In this document: positions 24,701 to 36,950 of the stretch, piece by piece
Position numbering within the stretch: position 1 is the first letter of the stretch
Layout: every line of letters begins with the position of its first letter
DNA from: Nissolia schottii
Taxonomy: Eukaryota > Streptophyta > Magnoliopsida > Fabales > Fabaceae
Length of the DNA stretch: 64,000 bases
Assembly (NCBI GenBank): GCA_003254905.1
Contig: QANU01008436.1
Coordinates: 7,215 to 71,214 of the forward strand
Reading direction: 5' to 3'
Notes under the pieces: generated by a model
The model's database searches: none
The model's input: only the letters and a program-made list of their open reading frames with translations
What the model was told of the DNA's origin: nothing
Program-made: the position numbers and the translations under genes

Positions 24701-27331
24701 TACAGAGGGTTCAATATTACGTCAACAATCATCTCTATTAAAAATTTAAGCTGATAGACAAACAAGTCAATAATTTTATACCTTTCTTTAAAATAAATAA
24801 TTCTGATATTTTGTTCAAGTGCATAGATCGATCTCATCACAAAATAAAAAATAAAAAAAAATCAATCACAGATTTCACACGTCCATTGCCCGCACGAACG
24901 CACATTACTTAGTTGGCACACCTTTCCTCATCGCACTCCAAAAGTTTCAGATATAACCCTGACGAAGATTAATTCCATTATTTGTTTGATCGTGACCTAC
25001 CGAATTTCCTTCACCTCTAGTATCTTTATTTTTGGAATGAGCCACAAATAGATCATTCATCATCATCCAACAAGCAACAATCACAACTGTACTTTTCTGA
25101 GCTGGCTATCTATCATATACCAACTCATTGTCAAACATTAATTACAGAAATTATTTGGTTGCAAAGAGCACCGAGTAGAATTGTATTCTTGTCATTTGTA
25201 AAGTGACATTTTAATTTTATAGAATTAAAAAGTTTATCGTTAATCGTCACTTAAAATTAAAATGTTTTCCTACGAATTTTCATAGAATAATTTTATTAAC
25301 ATTATACATGAACACTCACTAATTTTCCAAACTCATGAGAAATCTACTCTTACACTCTAGGGTGAACATTGGTCATGCATTTATACGGTTCATGCCACGT
25401 GGCCACGACCAACGTCATGCAAGATTCTGGCCAACTGGTTAGGTGTCAGAAATGCATTTCTCTCCGCCAACATATCTTTACCCTCAAGAAATTATTGAAT
25501 GAGCATTAAAAAAAAGTTTAAAAAATATTTAAATAAATTATGTTTCATCTATTAAAAAGAGTGGCATTTTAAGTAAAATTATAAGTTATAAGAACTAATA
25601 TTAAAATATCATTCTATTATTATTAAACCTCAAGATAAGATCTGGCTCCTATCACTTAACTAAACCAATAATTTATCCCCACGCTCTCTCTGATTTTGCC
25701 GGTACTGTGTCGTAATATCAGGATTCGGAATCTCTATCCATTCGTTTATTTCCTCTCTCTTTCTCAACTGAATCAAACTGGTTCATGTATCTTGAAAGAT
25801 ACCACACATCACGGTGGAGTAGGACTCACTGATTCTGCCAGCTAATAAGGCCATGTTTGTGGCACCAAAGAGAGAAAAAAAAAAAATCTCTAGACAAAAC
25901 CACCCCTTGAAGTTGATCACAAAAATAATGCTCTCTCACGCTCGGGTTCTTTTGGACTTTTGCGGAAAAAAACGACGTTACTGCGAAATTTAAGTTGTCG
26001 TTTCCCTACCTATGTGAAACTGATTACAACGTGACCCGANGGGGCTTCTTTTGTTCGTTTGCGGACCAAACTTTGGAGCAAGTTCCGGAGTTCCTTTTAT
26101 TCTTCATCCTGATAAGCTATCTAAAATGTACACTATAGTCTATAGGAAAAGGAAAATAAAATGCAATAATCAATCAACCAAAAATAGGAAGAAAAGAAAA
26201 GACGCATTAATGTGTCGACAACAATATTTCTGCTGGACAAGCATGGTTCATGGAACTTCTACGGCTTCAAGTGCTTCCACGAGTCACTTCACATTTATTG
26301 TCATAAACTATACGTAGACGTATCACGTATAATGGGCCTCGCGTTATAGAAGTTACGTCTAGAAAGAAAGACATTTTGAAGATTTGATCTCCCTAACTCT
26401 AATAATTAATTTTTGAGTGTAGTTGTTCCTATTGACCTATGTTTTTAGGGGTATATTTTGTGCTTGTTTTTTAAGAAAAAATTATTTAGATAAGATTTTT
26501 TTAAAATGTAAAATTAAAAGAAAAAGAAGATTTTATTTTTGATTTTATTTTAGGATCAAGTAAGAATTGTCTTTGATAAAGGAAATTTAAATAAGAAAAG
26601 AAAAAGAAGTGAATATGTAGTGGTGTCTACTATTCACACTTGACAGCCACGGAGTATAAACAAGAAGAAGCGCGAAATAAGGGCGTGGATTCTAACACAT
26701 ATTCCGGTGAACTGCATTTACCATGTGTCATGCTAAAAGCAAGGTACATAAGCTAAACAAGAAAACAATATTATGCTAAAAGAAAGGAAACTGGTAGCAA
26801 TTTGTTGGGAGCTTACAGAGTATGATAATTCCAGCAACCCATCTCCCAGATTTGGCTCTGATTGCAGGGCGTCCATGCCAATCAACACTCCCATCAAGCG
26901 TGTGCTCTTCTTCTGCCTCCCCTTTGCACTTCCCCTGTTTGAACACACCCGCAAAATGAAATTAAATGGCAGCAATAGTTAAATTATATTTATTATATAT
27001 TTGAATTAATTAACTAGCAACATACATATCACTTGGAAAGTTTTGCTATTCCATTCAATCACTTCATTTCATTTTAAAATAGTGTAAGTAAAAGAAAAAA
27101 ATAGCGACCAATCACGAAACTTGAAGTGTCAAATATAAAATATAGAATAGAAGATAATAAGTAGTGATATGATTCGCTTATTCATCTAAATGAGCCACTC
27201 CTGGCTTGTCTAGCATTTTTGCTCTCGGAGCATCTAATTAAGAATTTCTATTATCACATACAATGCACGCAAGCAAGCCAGGAGTGAGCGAGGAGTGCAA
27301 CGGTGATTGTACCAACCTCTAAGCAGGACAT
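21747..27331 (-). CDS. NPF7.3: NPF7.3/NRT1.5-type nitrate (and potassium) transporter
   Basis: Exons on the minus strand: 27331-27317, 26934-26817, 24141-23924, 23586-23024 and 22602-21747. All introns are GT-AG. The exons join in frame to 589 residues plus stop; Arabidopsis NPF7.3 is about 614 from memory. The protein starts MSCLE, then VDWHGRPAIRAKSGRWVAG, GRYKTCAIFQVIF, GYQPNIATFGADQFDEEH, NTILGYFEDEGMW, NPWRLCPITQVEEVKCILR, FFNAQTPDGLKSFGSALC and EDHMPGWIPGNLN. These match NPF7.3 along its length, with the 12-helix MFS/PTR fold expected. In Arabidopsis NPF7.3 works in the plasma membrane of root stele cells, loading nitrate into xylem and affecting potassium release (established). The place of the usual ExxE[R/K] motif in helix 1 reads NQGLA. 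I see no frameshift or stop. Confidence 0.93.
26817..26934 (-). other. NPF7.3: Second coding exon of the NPF7.3-like gene (frame check)
   Basis: This 118-bp exon is easily missed because a different minus-strand frame is longer here. The correct frame reads KGEAEEEHTLDGSVDWHG and ends in GRWVAGIIIL. The acceptor is CAAACAG and the donor GTAAGC. The exon leaves one base over, completed by TG at the start of the exon at 24141, giving L-N-Q-G-L-A-T-L. The following intron (24142-26816) is 2.7 kb, contains one N at 26040, and shows no gene. Confidence 0.9.
27196..27286. repeat. Intronic inverted repeat (possible stem-loop)
   Basis: CACTCCTGGCTTG (27196-27208) is perfectly reverse-complemented by CAAGCCAGGAGTG (27274-27286), with a 65-base loop. 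It lies inside the 382-bp first intron of the transporter. It could fold in the pre-mRNA or be the relic of a small foldback element. Confidence 0.8.
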
Positions 27332-27660
27332 TGGTGATTGTTAATTTGATCTCAAAACTCAGAAAGGGTGAATTAATGAAATATTGAAGCACCCCAATTG
27401 AGTAGTTCTGAACCCTGGTGTGTGGGGGGGAATGCAGGGGAGAGAAGAGAAAGAGAAGTGATGATAAGCAGAGGAAGGTTGCTGATTGGGATTGAAGCCA
27501 AATTTACGCATGGGAAGAATGGAGGGGAGGGAGTGGTGAATAAATAGAGGGGAAGAGATGGCATGAACGGTGGAGATTTCAGAGTACCAAAGTGGGGACA
27601 CACCTCATGCTCACGTGTCATACATGCTCCTCCAAAATCCAAGACCATGGCCAGAAAGAA
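27332..27660 (-). promoter_or_regulatory. NPF7.3: 5' leader and proximal promoter of the NPF7.3-like gene
   Basis: This is the region just upstream of the ATG at 27331. On the minus strand a TATA-like CTATTTATT sits at about 27539-27547, about 210 bases before the ATG. It is followed by a long CT-rich leader (27360-27540), which is usual for plant 5' untranslated regions. The transcription start is inferred, not shown. ACGTG-type elements lie further upstream (about 27613). Confidence 0.35.
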
Positions 27661-27699
27661 ATAAAAGAAAGGAAAAAAAAAAAAGCAACTAAAAAAGAG

Positions 27700-29235
27700 A
27701 AATCATAGTTTGATTGTAATATATGCTGAGATGACATCCACGTATTATATTTCTGATTTTCTTTTGTTTTAAGATGACGACTATGATTTTTCCCCCCCAT
27801 ATATTGCAACGATTTTAACATATAGTGGATTGTGAGTCTCGTTTTCCTTTTATCTACTCATGACTATAGGTTAGGAGTTTTATGAACTTTAAAAGGACAT
27901 CGTTAATATAAAGTGCATGTATATTTTTAGTATTCATATAAAAAATTTCCCATCAATTTATTTTTAGTTATAGCAAAATATATATATACTAATTACCTTT
28001 CAACATTATCTAATAATGTAAAAGAAACATTAATTAGAGGATGTTGCCTCAGAGAGAGCATAGTTCTGTCTATGGGTGCATTAGTAAGCTAACAAGACTA
28101 TTGGGAGATCTCGAGTTCAAACTTTGAATATACAACAATAAAACTCACAAAATGAATGTTTTGATCGCCTTGGTGGTCTCACCACTTCGAATATAATTGC
28201 TTTTGATAAAAGGATGCTTGTGATTTTGGAGGAAAAAATAAAAATAGTTATCTTCTCGAAACATAAGTTTATAGGTATGTTAATTATTCGGTTTAAAATT
28301 TCACACGTTAATGAAAGGAGTTTAATTATTTTGCTATAAGAAATACTATCCAAAATATTTAAAATCACCATTATCTCAAATTAAAATACGATCCATGGAA
28401 TGCCAGCTAGCTGTATATCAATTAATAGATGCACAGAAACTTCTTTTGGACTTAAATATACGGCACGTCGATGTCTTTTTTTGTGCCCACGAAAAACTTT
28501 CCTCTCATTTTCATTTACTATTAGGCTACATTTCATTTTCCTTTTAATCTTTAAATTAATTAATAATTATTGTTGTTATATTATTTTCTTAGCTATTTAT
28601 TTAGAGTAAGGAGTTGTTGCTAATTTTATAAAAGGGTTAAATTACTTATGTGTTCGTATTATACTTTTGTTTGGAATTTAATTTAATTATTTTTAGTTTC
28701 AAGAATTTAATATTGTTTTGTACTAATTAAATTTATGTTAAGATCAAGTTTTGTCTTAACCTAAAATCATGACATGCAGCTTCTCAACTATGGTTTATCA
28801 ATAGTTAAACTTAAGAATCAAATCAAAGTTATGTTAAAGTATTACCTCCATTTCGTAATAATGGTCATTTAAAATAATGATACTAAGATTGATAATTTTC
28901 ATTTTTTTAAAAATAAATAAATATGAAAGACTAAATTAATATTTGACTAATTAGAAAAGAAAGAACTATACATAACAGGTTAACGAGGAACTTGATACGA
29001 GAGGGAGAGAAAAAAGTTGCCAACAATAAATTTATAAAGATAAAAATAGAATAAAATACTTAATACATTAATTTTGATATATTGACAAGGTAAAACCTTT
29101 TAAATGATCATCTAATCTTGTATTGACACATCATAAGTGGTTGACGTGGTTGAGCATGCGATCTTGTGACTACTCTTGTACCTAGGTGAAATGGAAAATT
29201 TTGAGTATGAGGCATAGGGTAAATAAAAAATTCCC
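27700..29235. other. AT-rich intergenic sequence, nothing recognised
   Basis: No supported gene. Open frames such as 28117-28371 and 28400-28609 carry no recognisable motif. Confidence 0.55.
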
Positions 29236-29729
29236 CTTTTATCCTAATAAAAATGCTCCATGTACACCCAATATCCATACACTCGTACATACACTACCAT
29301 TTTATACGGTTTCACTATTTATTAATACGGAATACAACAGACTTTCCGTATTTAGAAAATACGCAATTCCACGCGCACTGCAATTGCAACAGAATCTGAT
29401 ACGTAATGGTTTCTCAACCATATTGCAACAGCATCTTCCATATCCACCTCTGAAACAAAAACACTAGCTCCATGGAAATCAAAATATTCCATAACCACTT
29501 CTGAACCAAAACGCGAGCTCCATGGAAACCATAATCCTCCATGAAAATCAAAGTCGCAAGTGCAATTCCACAATCAAAGTGTATACAGTCGTAATCTCAT
29601 TTAGTTAGTGATCGAAAATGATAATACAAGAATCTGTGGCAATTTTTCGTCATTTTTTGATGAATTCCATGAAGAGTTTTTGATTTGGTGACATTGCTGT
29701 GAAATTACAGTGTTCTGAAGTTTTATAAC

Positions 29730-30370
29730 ACAGAAAATAAAATGTGCAAACTTTATATGGGCGTATGTGCAAACATTAAGTGGACATATGTGCAAACATT
29801 ATCCACAGGGCCATAAAAATGTTTTTGTTAAGGGAGATGATGTGCATTTTGGCACATTCTCAACATTTCAACAAATAATCCATAAAACACTATAATTTGT
29901 TGACACAAATTGAATTTTTATTTACTATAATGATTAAATATTAGATTGTGTGATATAATCATTATTTGTGTGTCACAAATGCATAAAAATGCAGAATTTG
30001 ATGTATTACAGAATTGTGCAAACTTTATATGGGCATATGTGCAAACATTAAATGGGCGTATGTGCAAACATTATCACAGGTCACAGGTTTTGTCTTTGTT
30101 GAGTAAGAGGATGTGCATTTTGGCACATTTTCAACCTTTCAACAATTAATGCATAAATATTATAAATATTTTGACACAATTTTTTACATATTACAATAAT
30201 AAACATTAGATGATGTGATATAAGCATTATGTGTTTGTCACAAATGCATAAAAATGCAGAATTTGATGTATTTCAGAATTGTGCAAACTTTAAATGGGCA
30301 TATGTGCAAACATTAAATGGGCGTATGTGCAAACATTATCACAGGTCACAGGTCACAGGTCACAGCATAA
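29730..30370. repeat. Tandem repeat, about 263-bp unit, with inner short repeats
   Basis: ATAAAAATGCAGAATTTGAT occurs at about 29983 and 30246, followed in both by GTGCAAACTTTA and two to three runs of 'TGGGCATATGTGCAAACATTA'-like text of about 24 bp. A partial third copy starts at about 29740. CACAGGT is repeated three to four times at the 3' side. Small frames at 29946 and 30229 come from the two copies and are not independent genes. Confidence 0.85.
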
Positions 30371-30531
30371 GTCATGTATATCTTGTTCTTTTCCTTTCTC
30401 CTGTCAATTATGCTTTGGTTTTTTGTTTTTGAACTTCTTTCTTTTTTAGTTAAAAGATGATAGCAAGCAGCAACATCTTCAATGACTCATTTCTCTAACA
30501 AATCTTAGATCTTGCGCATGAAATTGCATAA

Positions 30532-30654
30532 CACGACGAGGTCGAAGAGCAAGACGAGGTCGAAGAGCACGACGAGGTCGAAGAGCACAACGAGGTCGAA
30601 GAGAACGACGACGTCGAAGAGAACGAAGAGGGTGAAGGGAGTGGAGAGCAATGA
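30532..30654 (+). pseudogene. Acidic hexapeptide-repeat coding fragment
   Basis: Five 18-bp units based on GACGAGGTCGAAGAGCAM (30535-30624) encode DEVEEH-type repeats. The frame continues through EEGEGSGEQ to a stop at 30652-30654. A TAA lies immediately upstream in frame, so it has no start here. It could be the last exon of a captured gene or an expanded simple repeat. The opposite strand reads a hydrophobic VVLFDL repeat. I favour a captured acidic tail but cannot name the source. Confidence 0.4.
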
Positions 30655-30829
30655 ATAGTGAAAATTTTCGAGAAAGAGAACGAAGCGTGGGTTCACGCGT
30701 GCAGGGGGTGAGAGTGGGCGAGGTAGCGCTGGAGGCAGTTTATTATTGAAACCCACAGTACATTCATACCGGTGTATGTATGGTGTACACTATAAGGGTG
30801 TACGTGTAGCATGACTTTTATCCTAATTA

Positions 30830-33800
30830 CAAAAAAAAGTGGTTGAATCTTACAATTATTACCTCAAAAGCCTCACAAATGACAATACATAATTTAATGA
30901 CGGTGCCTTATAACTATTTTAGATTTGGATATAATGTAAAGTAAATCGCCCTAATGTAAGAAAGTGAGGATACTCTGTTAAATCAATGATGTATCTAGGA
31001 TGTGAGTCCCACTAAATAATTCAAGGATGCACACCCTTCACTTTCTCATTTGAAACATTCTCATTTTAAAAAAAATTAAATCTAATTATTGGTTTTTAGT
31101 GAAAGTGCATAAAAAACTTAATTATATGCATAATATTTTTTCCTTGTAAGACAACTAACTACAATTTTGAAATGGATAGAATATGAAGAGAAAGCCAACC
31201 GATCTAATCATTTAGCAATTTTAATTGTAATACTCTTCCAATAAAATGAAATTTATATTATTATTCAATTTGTACATTGATATCTCATTTAATGAACTTT
31301 AGATGCCAAACTTATTAAATGATATTATTTCCTTTAGGCTTACTTCTTTTATATGTATTTTCTTTTTAATCGGATAAGAAACTATTTGTCATGTCATATG
31401 TTGTAAGTAATATATATTTTGGCACTCAGCTTGCATGCATACTCCATAAACTTTTGCATTCTAAATCATGCAAATAAATCTCATAAGAGATGTTATAACA
31501 TGAACATTTAAGCCTTTGAATATAATTTTACTATAATTTTTTTTCATTTTTAAATTTGTTTTCAAATTTCAATTATTGACTCTTAAATTAAATATAATTA
31601 AAATGATACTTAAAGTTGGCAATCCTCTCTTAAAATTAATGTTAATTTTTCTACAATGTAGATCCAAGTTCCATTTCACATATCCAAAAATAGTTTATGG
31701 TCTTTTTACAATATGAAAGAAGAAGGATATAATTATCTATGTGTAAAAGAAAAATGTATTGAATGTAAACTAATTATATTAATCTTTGTGAATATTGAAT
31801 ACATTTTGGTACATAGTAATATTTATAATTTAAGCTGTTGAAAAATTAAAGCATCTAAGCTATTAAAACATTTTGCTTTTAACTATATTGACATGACAGT
31901 TAACTTATGAGGGTGCATAACAAAATGTTTGGAGTTATTAGGTAGCTAAAAATTATTTAAGAAATTGTTTTATAATTTTTTTTGATTATTTTAATTAAAT
32001 CTTTTTTTTTTAATTTTATTTTTAACAAAGTTTATTTTTGTGTAAGATAGTACAATTTTATTAAAATTATTATTTTACCCTTCTTTAAAAAATTAAAGGT
32101 AAAAAAAATTATATATGTTTTAAGCAAAATTTTAGTAAAATATTGGATACATATATTTTTAAAAAAATAAAAATTGGTAAAAAATATGGAAAAAAATTAT
32201 TTTCTAAAAAAAGGATATTTTAAAAAGTATATTTTTCAAAAATAAACTTTTATATTAAAGTTTAAAAAAAATTATCTTTTTACAAAAAATCAGAATTTTT
32301 TTTTGGATTTACCTCTTAATAAATTCAAAATTTTGGTTTTATACTATCAAGTTAACTATCATGTTAGTAGTTAACAGACAAATGCACGACAAGGCGCAAA
32401 AATAAAACAAAAAAATTATGTGAATAGAAAACTAAAATTTTGAATTTATTAGAGTAAAAAAACTTATTTAAGCCAATTAAATATGTAACTTAACCATTTT
32501 GAAAAAAAGGAGTACAGTACAGAAATAGTTAATGAAAGCCGTGAGCATTGGGGGGTGTTGGCTCAATGGTAGTAAGCAAGCAATAATTGCAAATTGACAC
32601 TTTTTCAAGCACTCCATTAATTAAATGCATTCCGAATTGGTGCGCACGTAATTTGCTTTTGACGATTCAATCCCATCCATGCTTAGCAGACATTATAATA
32701 ACATCAACAATTTCCACAACATTAAGCAGCAAATCGTGCATTTGATTAAACTTTCTTTTAAATTGAACACTTTATCTAATTAATAATCCGATTCACTAAA
32801 GTTTTAGTTAGAATATGCCATAATTAAGGATGTTAGGCTTGTTGATATTTAGTTAGGAAGTAGTTAATAGTTAGTTACACTTACTTATATAAGAATGTAT
32901 TCAGTTGTATTACCTTAACTTTTTTATTATCACTAAAATTTATATTTTCTGCTTTCTTTTAAGTCTCAATCTATTCTTTCATTCTAACTCTTTATCATGA
33001 ATCTTAACATAGCATCAGAGTCATAACATTTTCTATAAAATTTCTTTTGGCTGTGCTCTCTTTAAATAGCAATTTTTTTTTTATTATTTCATTTTCTTGC
33101 CTTTTCCTTTCTTCCAATCACATAACAAAGACATGAAGCAATTTCATGATTCACCCATTGATCGAATTTATGGGTGCGTTTAAAGAAAAATTCTTGCATA
33201 CGCATATTTTATGAATGCTCTAATAGCATTTTTAACTATTAATTTTAATTTGTTTTTAAAAATACATATAGGAAGAATAAAATTAATGATTGCTAATATT
33301 TTTAAAACATATTGTAAATGTGTTCCAAGAATCTATTAACTATCTATATTTTGTATATTAATATTAAAGTCCTTCCACTTGAAGTGTCATGACATTTCCT
33401 CCTGACTAGTATTGTCATGTGACATTTCCTCTTAATTTTAGATTTTTCAATTCTTTTGTAGTGTAATTATTCTTTTATTTCTGATTTATTTCATTAGTGT
33501 TATTGTTAGAGTATATTAAGATATTCTAATAGGATATTAGAATATCTCAATATACTCTAACATAAATAAATAAAATTAATTATACATAAAATATTTATAT
33601 AGTCAATAAAATTTATAAAATTAAATATTTAATTTATATCCGTGCTTCACACAGGAGAAACACATAGTATGCAATAATTTCTCTTGCTTTCGGGGAGAAT
33701 GGAAAAGAAATCTAATCATTGAATATGTGCTATACGGGGGCAGCTAACAACGATAAAAAAAATTCTCATTCACATGGGATTTAGCTTGCACATGTTTTGG

Positions 33801-35330
33801 TGATAGCAGTTCCCTCTCCAAAAAGAGGGGAAAAGAAAAAAAGAAGAAAAAAGTTTGTGAGTAATTGCCGTAATCTATGCATCTGCGATCGTTTAGTTTT
33901 AATGTTTTATAGCTTATGGCCATCAATTATCAATTATATATAATACCATTTGATGCATGCAACATAAGAAGGGAAAATGTTATTTTTCCGGGGAATAAAC
34001 ATAAATAAGGTTTTCTTTTAAGATTTGCTAGTTATAGATTTTAGCTCGGCTATACATGATATGGGATGTACGAAATTCCATTATTCCATACATATATGCT
34101 CACTTCATTTCATTCCTCGACAAAAACCAAGGTTCATAATTCTATGTTTTATTTCTTTCCTTGACAAGTGAAAAACCATTGCATATTGAACATGTCTTGA
34201 ATGAATGCTGACTAATTATATGCTAATAATGGACACTTTCAATAATGGACATGTTTCTGAGAAATTCTCCAAATGACTAATGTATACAATAAGATAAGCA
34301 GACAATTTTTGTTTTTTAGGAGGTGTTTAGTCTCGATAATGATAAATAACTTCTCATCAAAATTTTAAAATCACTCAAGTGAATATGCTCCTCCTAACAA
34401 AACATCTTTCGTAATAATTTAACATAATATATATAAATCAACAAGGATTGCAAGTTGTGGAAAGTAGCGAGTTAAGAGGGGAAGGAAAAGAAAGGAAAGA
34501 AAAGGATAAGGAGGGAAGGAAAGGAGGGGGTTTGGAGGGTTTCACTTTCCCTTGTCTCGGAGTGCAAAATAGAGGAGAGAAAGAGAAATGGAGGGTTTGT
34601 GATGTATTTTTTCATTTTTGTCCTCCACTATAATACTTCATATTTTTAGGGTTTTTTGAAAAAAAATTATTTATATATAACAAAAAAAGAGAAAAAAGAT
34701 TAACTTTTTTTTATCTATATGTAACATAACCATATTTCATAAATTAACTTCATATTGCTGTAATTGCTTTGCTTTGAGAAAAGAAACATGAACTCCAGCC
34801 AAAATCACCTAAAAAATAAGAGTTTGAAAAGTAATATGTACCCCAAAAAGAGTTTGACAAGTAAATTATTTCTCGGTTGAAGTTTAACAACCTTGGGTAG
34901 TATTATGATCAATTATGTAGACCTATTTGAGAATTCTGTTTTGTTTACTCTTTGACGTCAACCATTACCTGAAATTGCATCATCATATATGTCTTGCCGC
35001 AGACATAAACTTTAACCAAACCCATGCATGACTTAGCAAATTTCGGACTGTAGCTGTCTTGAGCTTCATTAATTTGTCTCATTGCTTCAACAAATTACCA
35101 ATTACTTATACATATCGCATGGAGCTTTGTTTTGCATTTGTATTTCGCCCAGATTGGGTTCACGTGAAGTACCACAAGTGTAACCTTCATTATGTGGTTA
35201 AATTATGTCGTTATGCAGTTGTTATAACTTATAAACATAAATATCAAGTAAAACCTTTGCATCAGTCTCGGATTACTAACGGCAACCCTTTGTTTAGATG
35301 GGAAAATAACTTTTTAAAATAAAATAAAAT
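30830..35330. other. Long AT-rich intergenic region, no gene recognised
   Basis: Mostly very AT-rich sequence. A purine-rich G/A tract at 34450-34600 gives the frame 34448-34633 by composition only. No splice-bounded coding blocks or RNA genes are seen. Confidence 0.55.
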
Positions 35331-35338
35331 AAAAAAAA

Positions 35339-35440
35339 CAGAGAGAGAGAGAGAGAGAAAATTAGAAATGGTATGTGTATATATATATAGAGAGAGAGAA
35401 AGTAAAAAATTATCAATTAATTTGTATATATATATATACT
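35339..35440. repeat. (GA)n and (AT)n microsatellites
   Basis: GAGAGA run at about 35340-35359, ATATATATAGAGAGAGAG at about 35378-35399, and a TATATATATATA run at about 35425-35438. Confidence 0.9.
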
Positions 35441-36060
35441 TGAGTGTCCACTTCTAATTCAGGTTCCATGTCATCCAAACCACCTATGTTTCCATTCACA
35501 TCATTGTCATTCATTTGTGTTTCAATTTCAGCTTTCATTGTAGCAACTGCTTCCGCTGCATTTTCTGCATTGACACCTTGTGCTCTATCTTTACCAAAAA
35601 CTTCTTCCAACTCTTCAAAATGTGGAAATGACTTATTGTAAAGACCTCTTGCATATTGGGATGTGGCTTAAATTGTAAAGCCAAAACATAAAAATTAAAT
35701 ATGAGAAGTGTTAGAGTAATATATAAATATAATATGAGAAATGATTAGAGATTTTGCCTTTACCCATTCATTAAAAATTTATTTTTCCACCATAATCATT
35801 TTTTCTTTGTCATTCCTACCAAAGCCACTAGTTGTCGGGTCCATCATCGATCTCAACAATGGAACAATAATGCTTCTTCAACACCTTCACCCTGGACTCA
35901 ATATGTGGATTAGCTTTAAGACCACATTTATGAATTTTATCATTAAGCATTCTCTCGAGTTGTTTCGCATAACCAAATTTGAATGTTCCATTATCACAGT
36001 TCCATGAGGTAGTAACAAGCTCAATCAAACATTCAACTAACTTTGCATCTTCCTAAGGTG
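35430..36060 (-). pseudogene. PIF/Harbinger-associated Myb/SANT-like protein remnant
   Basis: On the minus strand 36028-35828 reads GTFKFGYAKQLERMLNDK then CGLKANPHIESRVKVLKK, the Myb/SANT-like DNA-binding domain that accompanies PIF/Harbinger transposons (family knowledge). 35610-35413 continues with VFGKDRAQGVNAENAAEAV, the usual tail segment. The part between is degraded and no start is seen. In intact elements this protein acts with the transposase in the nucleus. Confidence 0.75.
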
Positions 36061-36369
36061 TCCATTGACGCTTAATTTACTTTGTTGCGTTAATTTGTGA
36101 ACTCTTTTCCATCACTATTTTAGTGGAATGAAGTAATATATTATAACATAATTCACATTAATAAGGTAAATGAAATATATAAAGTAACTCAAGTTAGGAA
36201 AAATATTATAAGTAAATAAGTAACTCAACATTGAGTTCACTACATAAATTCAAATTATCGAAATAAACATTACAAATTCAAAATAATACACCGAAATAAA
36301 CATTACAAGTTCAAAATAACACAAAAAAAATAAACATTACAAATTGCAAATAACAACAAAATAAAATAA

Positions 36370-36670
36370 AAACAAGGAACATGATAAATGAAAACAATCA
36401 TCAAGCATGACGTCCTGTCCTCCATTGGTTCCACATATTTTGAGCATGCCCCAAGCATCATTTGTCTCAATATGGTGGATCATCTCACCATCCAGTTCAA
36501 AATCGTTTGTAATTTCTTCACCTTGTATATATATCCTCATCCTCATTAGGATCCACAGACATTTCACTTTGAATGCGGTTATGCAAAAGACAACAAACAG
36601 TTATGATTCTTCCTTCAGTCTTAACATGATAAAAAGACCTCCCTCTCAAATTCGCTCATCTTGCTTTCTG
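36370..36670 (-). pseudogene. PIF/Harbinger transposase C-terminal fragment (DDE_Tnp_4)
   Basis: Reading 36650 downward: GRSFYHVKTEGRIITVCCLL then HNRIQSEMSVDPNEDED. This matches the end of the DDE_Tnp_4 domain (KxxxRIIxACCxLHNxI). It is followed by an acidic tail and a W-containing end (36567-36337). It lies upstream of and in the same direction as the Myb/SANT-like remnant. Confidence 0.7.
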
Positions 36671-36848
36671 TGATGACCCATAGATAGAAGGGAAAAAAAA
36701 AAGAAACAAGACGTGTGCTGTGCATCAAGTTGTTGAAATGGAAATGGTTCAAGGTATTTTGTTGAATTATTTGCAAATGTTGTTCACTTGATTTGCACAA
36801 TGTGCTTTGTTTTTTAATTAATTGATCTTTTTCTTTGGATGTTTAGAA

Positions 36849-36950
36849 TTGCTTAGGAGCCTTAGATGGCACTCATATTGAAGTAAATGTTCCTGTGTAT
36901 GTCTTATAAGCCTAGATACCGAAATAGAAAAGGTGACATGAACATGATAA
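36849..36950 (+). pseudogene. PIF/Harbinger transposase core fragment, opposite orientation
   Basis: NCLGALDGTHIEVNVP is the first catalytic-Asp block (GALDGTHI) of DDE_Tnp_4 transposases. It is followed, after a shift, by PRYRNRKGDMN-like text. A splice acceptor (TTTGGATGTTTAG) precedes it. It is on the plus strand while the C-terminal piece at 36370-36670 is on the minus strand, so the element is rearranged. Confidence 0.7.

Larger units (their letters stand above)
29249..30814. mobile_element. MULE-like element with tandem repeats
   Basis: CTTTTATCCTAAT occurs on both outer sides (29236-29248 and 30815-30827), containing a 9-bp target duplication of the MULE type. Just inside, ATGCTCCATGTACACCC on the left faces ATGCTACACGTACACCC on the right (reverse-complemented), and similarity continues into 'CATACATACAC'. 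The exact tip is ambiguous by a few bases because the duplicated string is 13 bp long. The interior has an AT-rich tandem repeat (29730-30370), then a GC-rich acidic-coding repeat (30535-30624). No transposase is seen. Confidence 0.6.

Noticed and set aside
26733..26975. Minus-strand 80-codon frame over the transporter's second exon
   Set aside because: The correct frame is one base away, reads VDWHGRPAIR, and is bounded by splice sites. The longer frame is a shadow.
29352..29573. Minus-strand frame with repeated 'FDFHG' text
   Set aside because: It comes from two imperfect copies of CTCCATGGAAA-type text inside the MULE-like element, not from a gene.
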